DNA of 6,538 nt from Akkermansia sp. (GTDB lineage: Bacteria > Verrucomicrobiota > Verrucomicrobiia > Verrucomicrobiales > Akkermansiaceae), in NCBI GenBank assembly GCA_020047775.1, contig JAIFNK010000213.1, forward strand, positions 1 through 6,538, written 5' to 3'. The notes beneath the pieces were generated by a model. It ran no database searches. It was not told where the DNA came from and was given only the letters and a program-made list of their open reading frames with translations. Position 1 is the first letter of the stretch. Every line of letters begins with the position of its first letter. Below are positions 1 through 6,260 of the stretch, one piece after another. A program made the translations under genes and the position numbers.

Positions 1-839
1 TCACACTTGTCCGCCACCTTTGGGGCGTGGATCACACGCACGGACTGGAACCCTATCTGGCCCGCTGGCGCGATGTGGGCTATGAGGCCTTGGAGGGAAG
101 TCTCCATCTGTCGCCTGATCGTGAGGCGTTGTTGCGCTTCCTCAAAACGACCGGCTGGAAATGGATTGCACAGGTTTTCAGCCGCGACTTCATTCCCGGC
201 GGAAGCGTGCGCGAACATCTGGATTCATTGAAAACGCAGATCGATGAATGCATGGAATACCAACCCTGGTTCTTCAACGCGCACAGCGGCTCAGACACCT
301 GGAGCCTTTCCCAAGCGGAGGATTTTTACGGTGCCGTGCTTGAAATGGAGCGGAGCCTCGGCGTCGCCATCTGCCACGAAACGCACCGCTTGCGGTATTT
401 CGGCAACCCATGGACCACCCGTCCGATCCTCGAAATGTTTCCCGACCTCAAACTGACCTGCGATTTCAGCCACTGGGTTTGTGTGGCCGAGCGCCTGCTG
501 GAAGACTGCGGGGAAATCATCCAACTCGCGGCGGATCATTGCCATCACCTGCATGCGCGCGTCGGGCACGAGGAAGGGCCGCAGGTTTCCGATCCGCGCG
601 CGCCGGAATGGGCGCGTCATCTCGCCGCCCATGAAGCATGGTGGGATACCATCTGGATTTCTCAAAAACGACGCGGCCTCGTGGAGTCATGCCTTACCCC
701 TGAATTCGGCCCCGCGCCCTATCAGCAACTGCTTCCCTACACGCAGGCACCGGTGGCTGATCTTGCGGACATCTGCGACTGGATGGCCCGCCGCGAAAGC
801 TCACGCTTCCATCAGAACCTATCAGTAAATATCCCATGA
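1..839 (+). CDS. Sugar phosphate isomerase/epimerase-like TIM-barrel protein (5' partial)
   Basis: Xylose-isomerase-like TIM-barrel protein, the superfamily of sugar (phosphate) isomerases, epimerases and related enzymes that use a divalent metal. The frame is open to the left edge. A GTG at 27 could start it, but the codons before it read HLWG followed by VDHTHG, which looks like the first barrel strand, so the true start is probably outside the window. Counting from the GTG, the expected metal ligands are visible: E118 in CHETHR, D146 in DFSHW, H176 in HLHAR and E226 in TPEFGP. This E-D-H-E set matches the tagatose/psicose-3-epimerase and xylose isomerase type, so the protein is probably catalytically competent. 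About 270 residues is normal for the family. The stop overlaps the next start (ATGA), suggesting translational coupling. The substrate cannot be read from the sequence. The family is fairly sure, the reaction is not. Confidence 0.85.
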   Translation, partial: TLVRHLWGVDHTHGLEPYLARWRDVGYEALEGSLHLSPDREALLRFLKTTGWKWIAQVFSRDFIPGGSVREHLDSLKTQIDECMEYQPWFFNAHSGSDTWSLSQAEDFYGAVLEMERSLGVAICHETHRLRYFGNPWTTRPILEMFPDLKLTCDFSHWVCVAERLLEDCGEIIQLAADHCHHLHARVGHEEGPQVSDPRAPEWARHLAAHEAWWDTIWISQKRRGLVESCLTPEFGPAPYQQLLPYTQAPVADLADICDWMARRESSRFHQNLSVNIP

Positions 840-2101
840 AAACCATGACATCCCGCGAGCGCGTCCGCGCCGCCATCAACCATCAGCAACCCGACCGGGT
901 GCCGGTCGATTTCGGCAGCACCTTCATCACCGGAATTCATTGCAGCGTCGTCGCGGAGCTGCGCGACTACTACGGGCTCGAAAAGCGCCTGGTCAAGGTT
1001 TGTGAACCCTATCAGATGCTCGGCCTGGTGGAGGATGACTTGCTGGACGCGATGGGCGTGGATGTTGTGAGTATTTTCCCGCGATACACGATCTTTGGAT
1101 TTCCCAACGAGAACTGGAAGACCTGGCGTTGCCCGTGGGGCCAGGAGGTGCTGGTCTCCGAGCACTTCAAGACCTACGAAAACGCCGAAGGGATCTATAT
1201 TTATCCGAAGGGCGACACCACCGCCCCCGCCAGCGGCCACATGCCGAAAACCGGATATTTCTTCGATTCGATCATCCGCCAGGTGCCCATCGACGAAGAC
1301 AATCTCGATCCGGCCGACAACCTCGAGGAATTCCAAATCATGAGCGAGGAGGATCTGCAATACTGGCGTGGGGAAGCCGATCGCCTACGCGGCGGAGACC
1401 GTGCCGTGATCACCCATCTCAATGGCACCTGCCTCGGTGACATCGCGCTGGTGCCGGCACCCTTCCTTACCTATCCGAAAGGCATTCGTGATGTCGCGGA
1501 ATGGTACATGGCCACCGCGGTGAATCAGGAATATGTGAACGAAGTCTTCGCACGGCAAACCGAGATCGCCCTCAAGAACCTCGAACTGCTGCATGGTGCC
1601 GTGGGCGAGGTGCTCGATGTCGTGGTGGTTTGCGGCACGGACTTCGGCACGCAGGAATCGAGTTTCTGCTCCACCGGCACCTTCGATCATCTGTGGCTGC
1701 CGCACTACCAGAAGATGAATGACTGGATCCATGAGCACACCCAGTGGAAAACCTTCAAACATTCCTGCGGCGCGGTGGAGGAGTTCGTCCCGCACTTTGT
1801 GGACGCCGGATTCGACATCCTCAACCCGGTGCAATGTTCGGCCCGCGGCATGTCGGAGGAAGTCCTCAAGGAACGTCACGGCGACCGCATCACTTTCTGG
1901 GGCGGCGGCGTTAACACCCAGAAAACCCTGCCCTTCGGCACGCCGGAGGAAGTGCGTGCGGAAGTGCTGCGACGCTGCGAGGTGTTCTCTCCCGGCGGTG
2001 GCTTCGTGTTCAACACGATCCATAACATCCAGGCCCGCACACCCATTCAGAACGTGGCAGCGATGGTCGCCGCCTTGCGTGAATTCAACGAGGTAAAATA
2101 A
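836..2101 (+). CDS. Uroporphyrinogen decarboxylase family protein (methyltransferase-like, not heme UroD)
   Basis: Protein of 421 residues from the UroD/MtaA/CmuA superfamily. The N-terminus reads TSRERVRAAINHQQPDRVPVDFG, the usual opening of this group. The UroD substrate-binding MRQAGRYLPEY segment is absent, so a heme-pathway role is unlikely. H309 and C311 in KHSCG match the zinc-binding H-x-C of corrinoid methyltransferases. C334 lies in NPVQCSARG, GGGVNTQ is at 356-362 and FNTIHNIQ at 392-399. At the position of the third zinc cysteine of MtaA/MtbA (GCD) this protein has H396, so any metal site is altered. ATG at 836 overlaps the upstream TGA; a second ATG at 845 is an alternative start. 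The neighbours are an epimerase-like gene and a sugar porter, which suggests a catabolic cluster. The reaction is unknown: methyl transfer to or from a cofactor, or another lyase-type activity, are possibilities. The family is sure, the function is not. Confidence 0.9.
   Translation: MKTMTSRERVRAAINHQQPDRVPVDFGSTFITGIHCSVVAELRDYYGLEKRLVKVCEPYQMLGLVEDDLLDAMGVDVVSIFPRYTIFGFPNENWKTWRCPWGQEVLVSEHFKTYENAEGIYIYPKGDTTAPASGHMPKTGYFFDSIIRQVPIDEDNLDPADNLEEFQIMSEEDLQYWRGEADRLRGGDRAVITHLNGTCLGDIALVPAPFLTYPKGIRDVAEWYMATAVNQEYVNEVFARQTEIALKNLELLHGAVGEVLDVVVVCGTDFGTQESSFCSTGTFDHLWLPHYQKMNDWIHEHTQWKTFKHSCGAVEEFVPHFVDAGFDILNPVQCSARGMSEEVLKERHGDRITFWGGGVNTQKTLPFGTPEEVRAEVLRRCEVFSPGGGFVFNTIHNIQARTPIQNVAAMVAALREFNEVK
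2090..2094 (+). promoter_or_regulatory. Shine-Dalgarno site for the sugar porter gene
   Basis: GAGGT lies inside the last codons of the preceding gene, ten bases before the ATG at 2105. It supports that ATG as the start and suggests translation in the same mRNA as the preceding gene. It is the clearest ribosome binding site in the window. Confidence 0.55.
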
Positions 2102-2104
2102 CCG

Positions 2105-3056
2105 ATGAACCCGAAACCACCATCCACCAACCTGAATTATCTCCTGCCGATCTGTCTCGTCGCCACCCTCGGCGGACTGTTATTCGGCTACGACACCGGG
2201 GTCATCTCCGGCGCCATCGAACCACTGACCGCCAAGTTCGGGCTGAGCGACTTCATGAAAGGCTGGGCTTCCGGCTGCGTGCTTGTCGGTTGCGCCGCAG
2301 GTGTATTGTTAGTCGGCCCCATTTCAGACCGCTTCGGACGCAAGCCGGCGATGTTTCTCGCCGCGCTGATGTTCCTGATCTCGGCGATCGGCACGGCCCT
2401 GCCCAATGACATCACGACCTTCATCCTGTTCCGCATCGTCGGCGGACTTGGCATCGGCATCGCGTCCATTTCGACTCCGATGTATATCGCGGAAATCACG
2501 CCTGCCCACATTCGCGGGCGGATGGTGGCGGTCAATCAGATCGCCATCGTCGGCGGCATTGCGGGCACCGCGTTCATCAACTACTTCATCGTCCGCGCTC
2601 ATGGAGATCCCTCGCTTGCGGAAAACCAGGCTTGGATCATCGATACCGGCTGGCGCTGGATGTTTGCCACCGGCATCGCACCCTCCGTGTTGTTCGCCGC
2701 GCTGCTGATACCGATTCCCGAAAGCCCGCGCTGGTTGATCGAACGCAGGCGCGAGGATGAGGCGAAGCGGATTCTGGAGAAAGTCACGGGGCCTGTATTC
2801 GCCGCCACCGAGTTCGACAGCATCAAGGCGGCCTTGTCGCAGGAACAGGGTAACTGGGGAGAGCTTTTCTCGCGGCGTTTGCGGGTGCCACTGACGATCG
2901 GCATCGCGCTTGCCGTGCTCCAGCAGATCACCGGCATCAACGTGTTTCTCTACTTATGCGGCGTTCTGTGTGGTGTTGATCATCGTCGTCTGGCGTTTCC
3001 TGCCGGAAACCAAGGGCCGCTCACTCGAAGACATCGAACGAAGCTGGAAGAAATGA
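2105..3056 (+). pseudogene. Sugar porter family MFS transporter, inactivated by internal deletion and frameshift
   Basis: The N-terminal 283 residues are a clear sugar-porter (XylE/GLUT-type) major facilitator: GYDTGVISGA at 28-37, DRFGRK at 75-80, PESPRWL at 205-211 and QQITGINVFLY at 273-283, with TM1-TM6, the central loop and the start of TM7 in order. After Y283 (codon 2951-2953) the frame turns into non-membrane residues and stops at 3088. The adjacent frame, starting with TAT at 2955, encodes 33 residues ending at TGA 3054-3056: a TM12-like segment (CVVLIIVVWRF) followed by PETKGRSLEDIE, the standard C-terminus of the family. TM8-TM11, roughly 140-170 residues, are missing compared with usual lengths near 450-490. 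No other stop or frameshift is seen, so the lesion looks recent or is an assembly error. The start is three bases after the upstream stop. Without TM8-TM11 the product should not transport. An intact version would import a sugar or polyol by proton symport. Confidence 0.85.
2951..2957 (+). other. Deletion junction inside the sugar porter gene
   Basis: The original frame holds through TAC at 2951-2953 (Y283 of the TM7 motif GINVFLY). One base later, at 2955, the TM12 coding frame begins with TAT GCG GCG. TM7 of intact sugar porters is normally followed by tyrosine and alanine codons, and TM12 often begins with a leucine-tyrosine-alanine run. Short similarity between the two sites could have promoted the deletion, but the missing DNA cannot be seen, so this is inference. 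Confidence 0.65.
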
Positions 3057-3080
3057 TGCCATCTACCGAGAGCCCGCGTA

Positions 3081-3132
3081 GTCCTTGAGATCAGGACCGC
3101 TCAGATCAAGCGCTCGCGGCCACCGCCGCGAG
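3081..3132. terminator. Possible weak bidirectional terminator between convergent genes
   Basis: The plus-strand gene remnant ends at 3056 and the minus-strand operon ends at 3106, leaving about 49 bases. Two inverted repeats lie here. One is GTCCT (3081-3085) with AGGAC (3093-3097), a five-base stem with a seven-base loop. The other is CTCGCGG (3113-3119) with CCGCGAG (3126-3132), a perfect seven-base stem inside the last codons of the minus-strand gene. Neither is followed by a T run on either strand, so this is not a canonical intrinsic terminator. The second may simply reflect GC-rich coding sequence for an alanine-rich tail. Confidence 0.2.
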
Positions 3133-3987
3133 ATGATCCGGCGTGGTCCCACAGCAGCCGCCGACGATCGAGATGCCGATGCTGCGGAGTTTGCAGGCCA
3201 ACTCCGCCATGTCCGCAGGCGAGGCATCATAGCGGATCTCACCGTCGATCATTTTCGGCGCGCCCGCATTCGGCTGCAGGATGGTGGGCCGCCCGTCTGC
3301 GGCGGCGACGATTTGTTGGCCCAGTTCCAGATAGTCCTCCAATGATAGATCCGTGCCGCAGTTCGCCCCGGCGATGGAGGCTCCGGCATCGAAGGCTGCG
3401 CGGATGGCATCGGCAACGGTCGTTCCCATCATGGTGCGGAATTCCCCCGCGCTTTTTTGAAATGCATAGGTGCCGATGACCGGGAGGTCGGTGGCAGCCT
3501 TCGCCGCGCGGATTCCGGCGGAGAGTTCACCCGGATCACTCATGGTTTCCACGAGGATGGCATCGGCTCCGCCTTCGACAAGGGCAGCGATCTGCTCGCG
3601 GAAAATCGCCTCAAGCTCCTCCACGCTGGTGTCACCCATCGGTTCGAGGAAATCGCCGAAAGGCCCGACGTCGCCGATCACCCATCCGTCCGGTCCCGCC
3701 GCTTCGGCCGCGAGTTTCGCGGCGAGACGGTTCCACTCCGCGACCTTTTCTCCCAGCCCGTGACGTTCCAGCATCGAGCGCGTACCGCCGAAGGAATTGG
3801 TGGTGATCAGGCGGCAACCCGCATTCCGATAGGCCTGGTGGACGGCGACGATGTCATCGGGATGCTCGGAATTCCAGCACATGCCGCATTCGCCGATCTT
3901 CATTCCGCGCTCGATCAGTTGGGTTCCCATCGCGCCGTCACAAGTGAGCGGCATTTGTTGGCAGGCTTCAGTCAGGGTTGGTTTCAT
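3106..3987 (-). CDS. Stand-alone homocysteine S-methyltransferase domain protein (MetH N-terminal-module type)
   Basis: Protein of 293 residues corresponding to the homocysteine-binding barrel of cobalamin-dependent methionine synthase and betaine-homocysteine methyltransferase. It should bind homocysteine through zinc and accept a methyl group to form methionine. Visible motifs are CDGAMGTQL at 16-24, TNSFGG at 63-68, IGDVGPFG at 104-111, GANCGTD at 207-213 and GGCCGTTPDH at 276-285. The three zinc cysteines C210, C278 and C279 are all present. No folate, cobalamin or activation domain is fused. The frame stays open for another 83 codons upstream, but that part lies over the 3' end of the neighbouring gene and reads as noise, so the ATG at 3987 (MKPTLTEAC) is chosen. 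It starts five bases after the upstream stop, so it is probably translationally coupled. With the corrinoid protein and MtaA-like protein upstream, it is plausibly the methyl-accepting end of the pathway. The family is sure; the physiological methyl donor is inferred. Confidence 0.9.
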   Translation of the reverse strand: MKPTLTEACQQMPLTCDGAMGTQLIERGMKIGECGMCWNSEHPDDIVAVHQAYRNAGCRLITTNSFGGTRSMLERHGLGEKVAEWNRLAAKLAAEAAGPDGWVIGDVGPFGDFLEPMGDTSVEELEAIFREQIAALVEGGADAILVETMSDPGELSAGIRAAKAATDLPVIGTYAFQKSAGEFRTMMGTTVADAIRAAFDAGASIAGANCGTDLSLEDYLELGQQIVAAADGRPTILQPNAGAPKMIDGEIRYDASPADMAELACKLRSIGISIVGGCCGTTPDHLAAVAASA

Positions 3988-3992
3988 GGTGA

Positions 3993-5024
3993 TTAGATGG
4001 AAAGGTTCATGAAGGCGTCCACCTTCGAGAGAATCTCGCGCTCGCTGCCGGGCACGCTGAGCACGTCGCACTCGCTGCCGAGAATGAACGGATGGCCGGT
4101 AGAGCGCATTTTCTCCAACAGGTTTTTCGAAAGCCGCTCGACTTCCGCCACGGTCATCTGGCTGGAAATGAAGTTCTTGGTCGGAAGGTTTCCATAGAGC
4201 ACGGTGCTCTTCGGGACCAGCGCGGCATCCTCCCACAGCTGGCGGGAACAGCCGAAGCTGATCATCGCGGCATCCAGCGAGGCGAATCGCCCGACCATGG
4301 AATTGGTCAGTTCGCCGCAGTCGTGGAAGACGAGATCCACGCCGCGGGAGTCGAGCAACGCCTTCACGCGGCGCATCGGCCCGGTCACGTAGCGGTCGAA
4401 GATTTCAAAACTGTTATCCAGCTGGTTGGGCGAGAAATACACGAGGTTGGCCGCCGGTTCGCAGACGATGAGCGCCTTGGCCCCGGCGTCGATCTGGGCG
4501 GTGAAATAATCGAGGATGATTTGCGTGCCGATCTCGATGGCGCGTTCGATCAACGCGATTTCCGGTTCATCCTCGGCGGTCAGGCCGGTGCCAGCGAGGA
4601 AGACCGGTGTGATCGGATCCGAGACGAGTTTGGTCATCAGGGAAAACGGGCCGATGCCCATGCCCATCGGGACGAGTCCGGGTTTTTTCGCCACGTGGGA
4701 AATCGCATCGCAGGTGGCGCGGATCCGCGGCGTGAGGACGAATGAAGGTGTGGCCGAAGGTGCTTCGTCGAAATGATAGGATTCGATGTCCGCATCGGGA
4801 ATCCCCATGGCATGCAGCAGCGCTTCCTTCTCCAGCTTGAGATCCATCAAGGGCACCGCGAGTGGCGTGTTGAAGCGGTCCGCGGTGTCCGCGACGACTC
4901 CGCCGAGTCGCTCGCCATCGAGAATCACAGCTTCATGATCGGCATGCTCGTGCAGCACCAGGTGCGTGCCGATCGGCATCCGGAGTCCGGCTTCCGCTAG
5001 ATCGAGGTAGTATTTTCGGTCCAT
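3993..5024 (-). CDS. MtaA/MtbA-like methyltransferase of the uroporphyrinogen decarboxylase superfamily
   Basis: Protein of 343 residues from the UroD-like methyltransferase group (MtaA, MtbA, CmuA relatives), which move methyl groups between a corrinoid protein and a thiol or folate acceptor using zinc. The zinc signature is complete: H234 and C236 in FHDCGE, and C319 in LGSECDV followed by VPGSE, matching H-x-C...C of MtaA. Other family traits are GPFSLMTKL at 125-133, VCEPAANL at 187-194 and YGNLPTK at 277-283. The UroD substrate-binding arginine motif is absent, so it is not a heme enzyme. ATG at 5024 has only a weak GAG upstream, and the gene follows the corrinoid protein gene after 18 bases. 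It likely acts on the methyl-corrinoid carried by that neighbour. Whether it loads the corrinoid from a substrate or unloads it to an acceptor is not visible. The role relative to the downstream homocysteine methyltransferase is inferred. Confidence 0.88.
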   Translation of the reverse strand: MDRKYYLDLAEAGLRMPIGTHLVLHEHADHEAVILDGERLGGVVADTADRFNTPLAVPLMDLKLEKEALLHAMGIPDADIESYHFDEAPSATPSFVLTPRIRATCDAISHVAKKPGLVPMGMGIGPFSLMTKLVSDPITPVFLAGTGLTAEDEPEIALIERAIEIGTQIILDYFTAQIDAGAKALIVCEPAANLVYFSPNQLDNSFEIFDRYVTGPMRRVKALLDSRGVDLVFHDCGELTNSMVGRFASLDAAMISFGCSRQLWEDAALVPKSTVLYGNLPTKNFISSQMTVAEVERLSKNLLEKMRSTGHPFILGSECDVLSVPGSEREILSKVDAFMNLSI

Positions 5025-5042
5025 AAACTCGGTGGCTTTCGA

Positions 5043-5678
5043 TCAGTAAGTCTCGGCGAGGCGAAGTGCGAGATTGACCGCGCTGGCGGCATCCTGGCTG
5101 TAGCCGTCCGCGCCGATTTCATTGCAGAAATCCTGGGTGACGGGAGCACCGCCGACGAGGATCTTCACGGAAGCCAGCCCGGCATCGCGCACGGCCTGCA
5201 CCGTCGTCCGCATGGCGGGCATGGTGGTGGTGAGCAGGGCGGATAGACAAACCAACTGCGCGCCATGTTCCTGCACGGCGGCCACGAATTTCTCGGGGGC
5301 CACGTTGGTGCCGAGATCGACGATGCCGAAGTTCGCGCCCTTGAGCATCATGGCCACCAGGTTTTTCCCGATGTCGTGAAGGTCGCCCTGCACGGTGCCG
5401 ATGACGGCGGTGTATTTCGGTTTGATCCCGGCATCGGCGAGCAGCGGTTCGAGGATGGCCATGCATTCCTTCATTGCGCGCGCGGCGATGAGCATTTCCG
5501 GGACGAAAACCTCGTTGTTTTTGAACTTCTCGCCGATGGCGCTCATGCCGGGCACCAAGCCCTGCTCGACGACTTCGAGCGGCTTGATTCCCTGCTCTAG
5601 CAGTGCCTGGGTAAGTAGCTTGGCGTCATTGCGCTTGCCGCCCTCGACGGCCCGGGAAAGTTCGACAAATGTGCTCAT
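5043..5678 (-). CDS. Corrinoid (cobalamin-binding) methyltransferase shuttle protein, MtbC/MtaC type
   Basis: Protein of 211 residues, the normal size for MtaC/MtbC/MttC-type corrinoid proteins that carry a methyl group on cobalt between two methyltransferases. Residues 1 to about 86 form the helical cap domain (VEQGLVPGMSAIGEKF, EVFVPEMLIAARAM). Residues 88-211 form the Rossmann-like B12-binding domain. The base-off/His-on motif is GDLHDIGKNL, with D99, H101 and G104; H101 should coordinate cobalt. SALLTTTMPAM at 146-156 and GGAPV at 176-180 complete the cobalamin pocket. It lies between the DUF6580 membrane protein gene (18 bases upstream) and the MtaA-like gene (18 bases downstream), in one likely operon. 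No clear ribosome binding site precedes the ATG at 5678, only an A-rich stretch. The cytosolic shuttle role is a family inference with strong motif support. The methyl source is not known. Confidence 0.95.
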   Translation of the reverse strand: MSTFVELSRAVEGGKRNDAKLLTQALLEQGIKPLEVVEQGLVPGMSAIGEKFKNNEVFVPEMLIAARAMKECMAILEPLLADAGIKPKYTAVIGTVQGDLHDIGKNLVAMMLKGANFGIVDLGTNVAPEKFVAAVQEHGAQLVCLSALLTTTMPAMRTTVQAVRDAGLASVKILVGGAPVTQDFCNEIGADGYSQDAASAVNLALRLAETY

Positions 5679-5696
5679 GGTTTTTTCAGGTTCGGA

Positions 5697-6260
5697 TTAC
5701 TTGCCGACGGGAGCGGCAACTTCGGCCTTGGAACTGGCAGCCGCGAGTTGCATCACGGCGATGAAAAGCGCGGCAAATCCCCAGTCGCCCAGCATCGTGC
5801 CGCGCAGGAAGGGAAGCCCGGCCACATAGCATTCCGTGAGACCGGCAAAGGTTTTGGCGTAGGGAATACCCGCGAGGTTGATGCCGGTGAGCCAGACACC
5901 GAAATTACTCACAGCGAAGAAGAAAAACGGCGTCGCGAAGATGGTGCCGAGCTTCATTTTCCAACCCCGGTCACGCACCGCGAGGCCGGCCATGCCGATG
6001 AGCAGGAAGGCCGCCCAGTCGATCATCCGCGGCCAATGGAAGGCGGCGTAGCCAGCCTGCTGATTGAGAACCAAATCGCTGAGAAACAACGCGGCGAAGG
6101 GCACAATCAACGCATAACGCCGACCGAGATAGAACCCGCCGATCAAGGCGAAGGCCCCGATGGGCGCGACATTGCCGGGATGCGGCAGGAAGCGGAAGGC
6201 GATGATGGCGGCAACTAACGAGAGAAGGGCGGGCATGGTGTTCAATGAATTGATCAACAT
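5697..6260 (-). CDS. DUF6580 family membrane protein, putative transporter
   Basis: Small inner-membrane protein of 187 residues. It shows the features of DUF6580: RFLPHPGN at 23-30, PFAALFLSDLVL at 54-65, AVSNFGVWLTG at 116-126, and GLPFLRGTMLGDWGF at 148-162. About five or six hydrophobic segments are visible (roughly 10-25, 33-47, 50-66, 83-95, 105-124, 158-175), with a short polar tail. The family is annotated as putative transport proteins and its size and hydrophobicity recall substrate-binding components of ECF transporters, but its substrate is not established to my knowledge. The ATG at 6260 overlaps the upstream gene by seven bases. A second ATG at 6236 gives a start (MPALLSLV) directly before the first membrane segment and is equally plausible. 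Being just upstream of a corrinoid protein gene suggests, but does not show, a role in uptake of a cobalamin precursor or of the methylated substrate. Confidence 0.8.
   Translation of the reverse strand: MLINSLNTMPALLSLVAAIIAFRFLPHPGNVAPIGAFALIGGFYLGRRYALIVPFAALFLSDLVLNQQAGYAAFHWPRMIDWAAFLLIGMAGLAVRDRGWKMKLGTIFATPFFFFAVSNFGVWLTGINLAGIPYAKTFAGLTECYVAGLPFLRGTMLGDWGFAALFIAVMQLAAASSKAEVAAPVGK

Noticed and set aside
1385..2023. Minus-strand open frame of 212 codons under the plus-strand UroD-family gene
   Set aside because: Antisense to a well-supported gene; the translation shows no domain and is rich in His, Arg and Glu as expected from the complement of GC-rich codons.
836..2101. Heme-biosynthesis uroporphyrinogen decarboxylase (hemE)
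   Set aside because: The characteristic MRQAGRYLPEY substrate-binding segment is missing, and the H-x-C motif and context fit the methyltransferase-like branch.
2951..3056. Programmed frameshift joining the two parts of the transporter
   Set aside because: No slippery sequence is evident and a frameshift would still lack TM8-TM11, so no functional transporter would result.
3113..3132. Seven-base perfect inverted repeat as a strong intrinsic terminator
   Set aside because: It lies inside the final codons of the minus-strand gene and has no T run after it on either strand; kept only as part of a weak candidate.
3457..3996. Long plus-strand open frame of about 179 codons opposite the homocysteine methyltransferase gene
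   Set aside because: It is antisense to a gene with complete family motifs, its predicted protein has no recognisable motif, and GC-rich coding DNA commonly leaves such frames open.
3988..4236. 83-codon upstream extension of the homocysteine methyltransferase gene
   Set aside because: It lies over the 3' end of the MtaA-like gene in another frame and has no similarity to the family, which normally begins shortly before the DGAMGT motif.
4092..4745. Plus-strand open frame of 217 codons opposite the MtaA-like gene
   Set aside because: The minus strand carries the clear zinc-site motifs here; the plus-strand translation is His/Arg/Gly-rich noise and looks like an antisense shadow.
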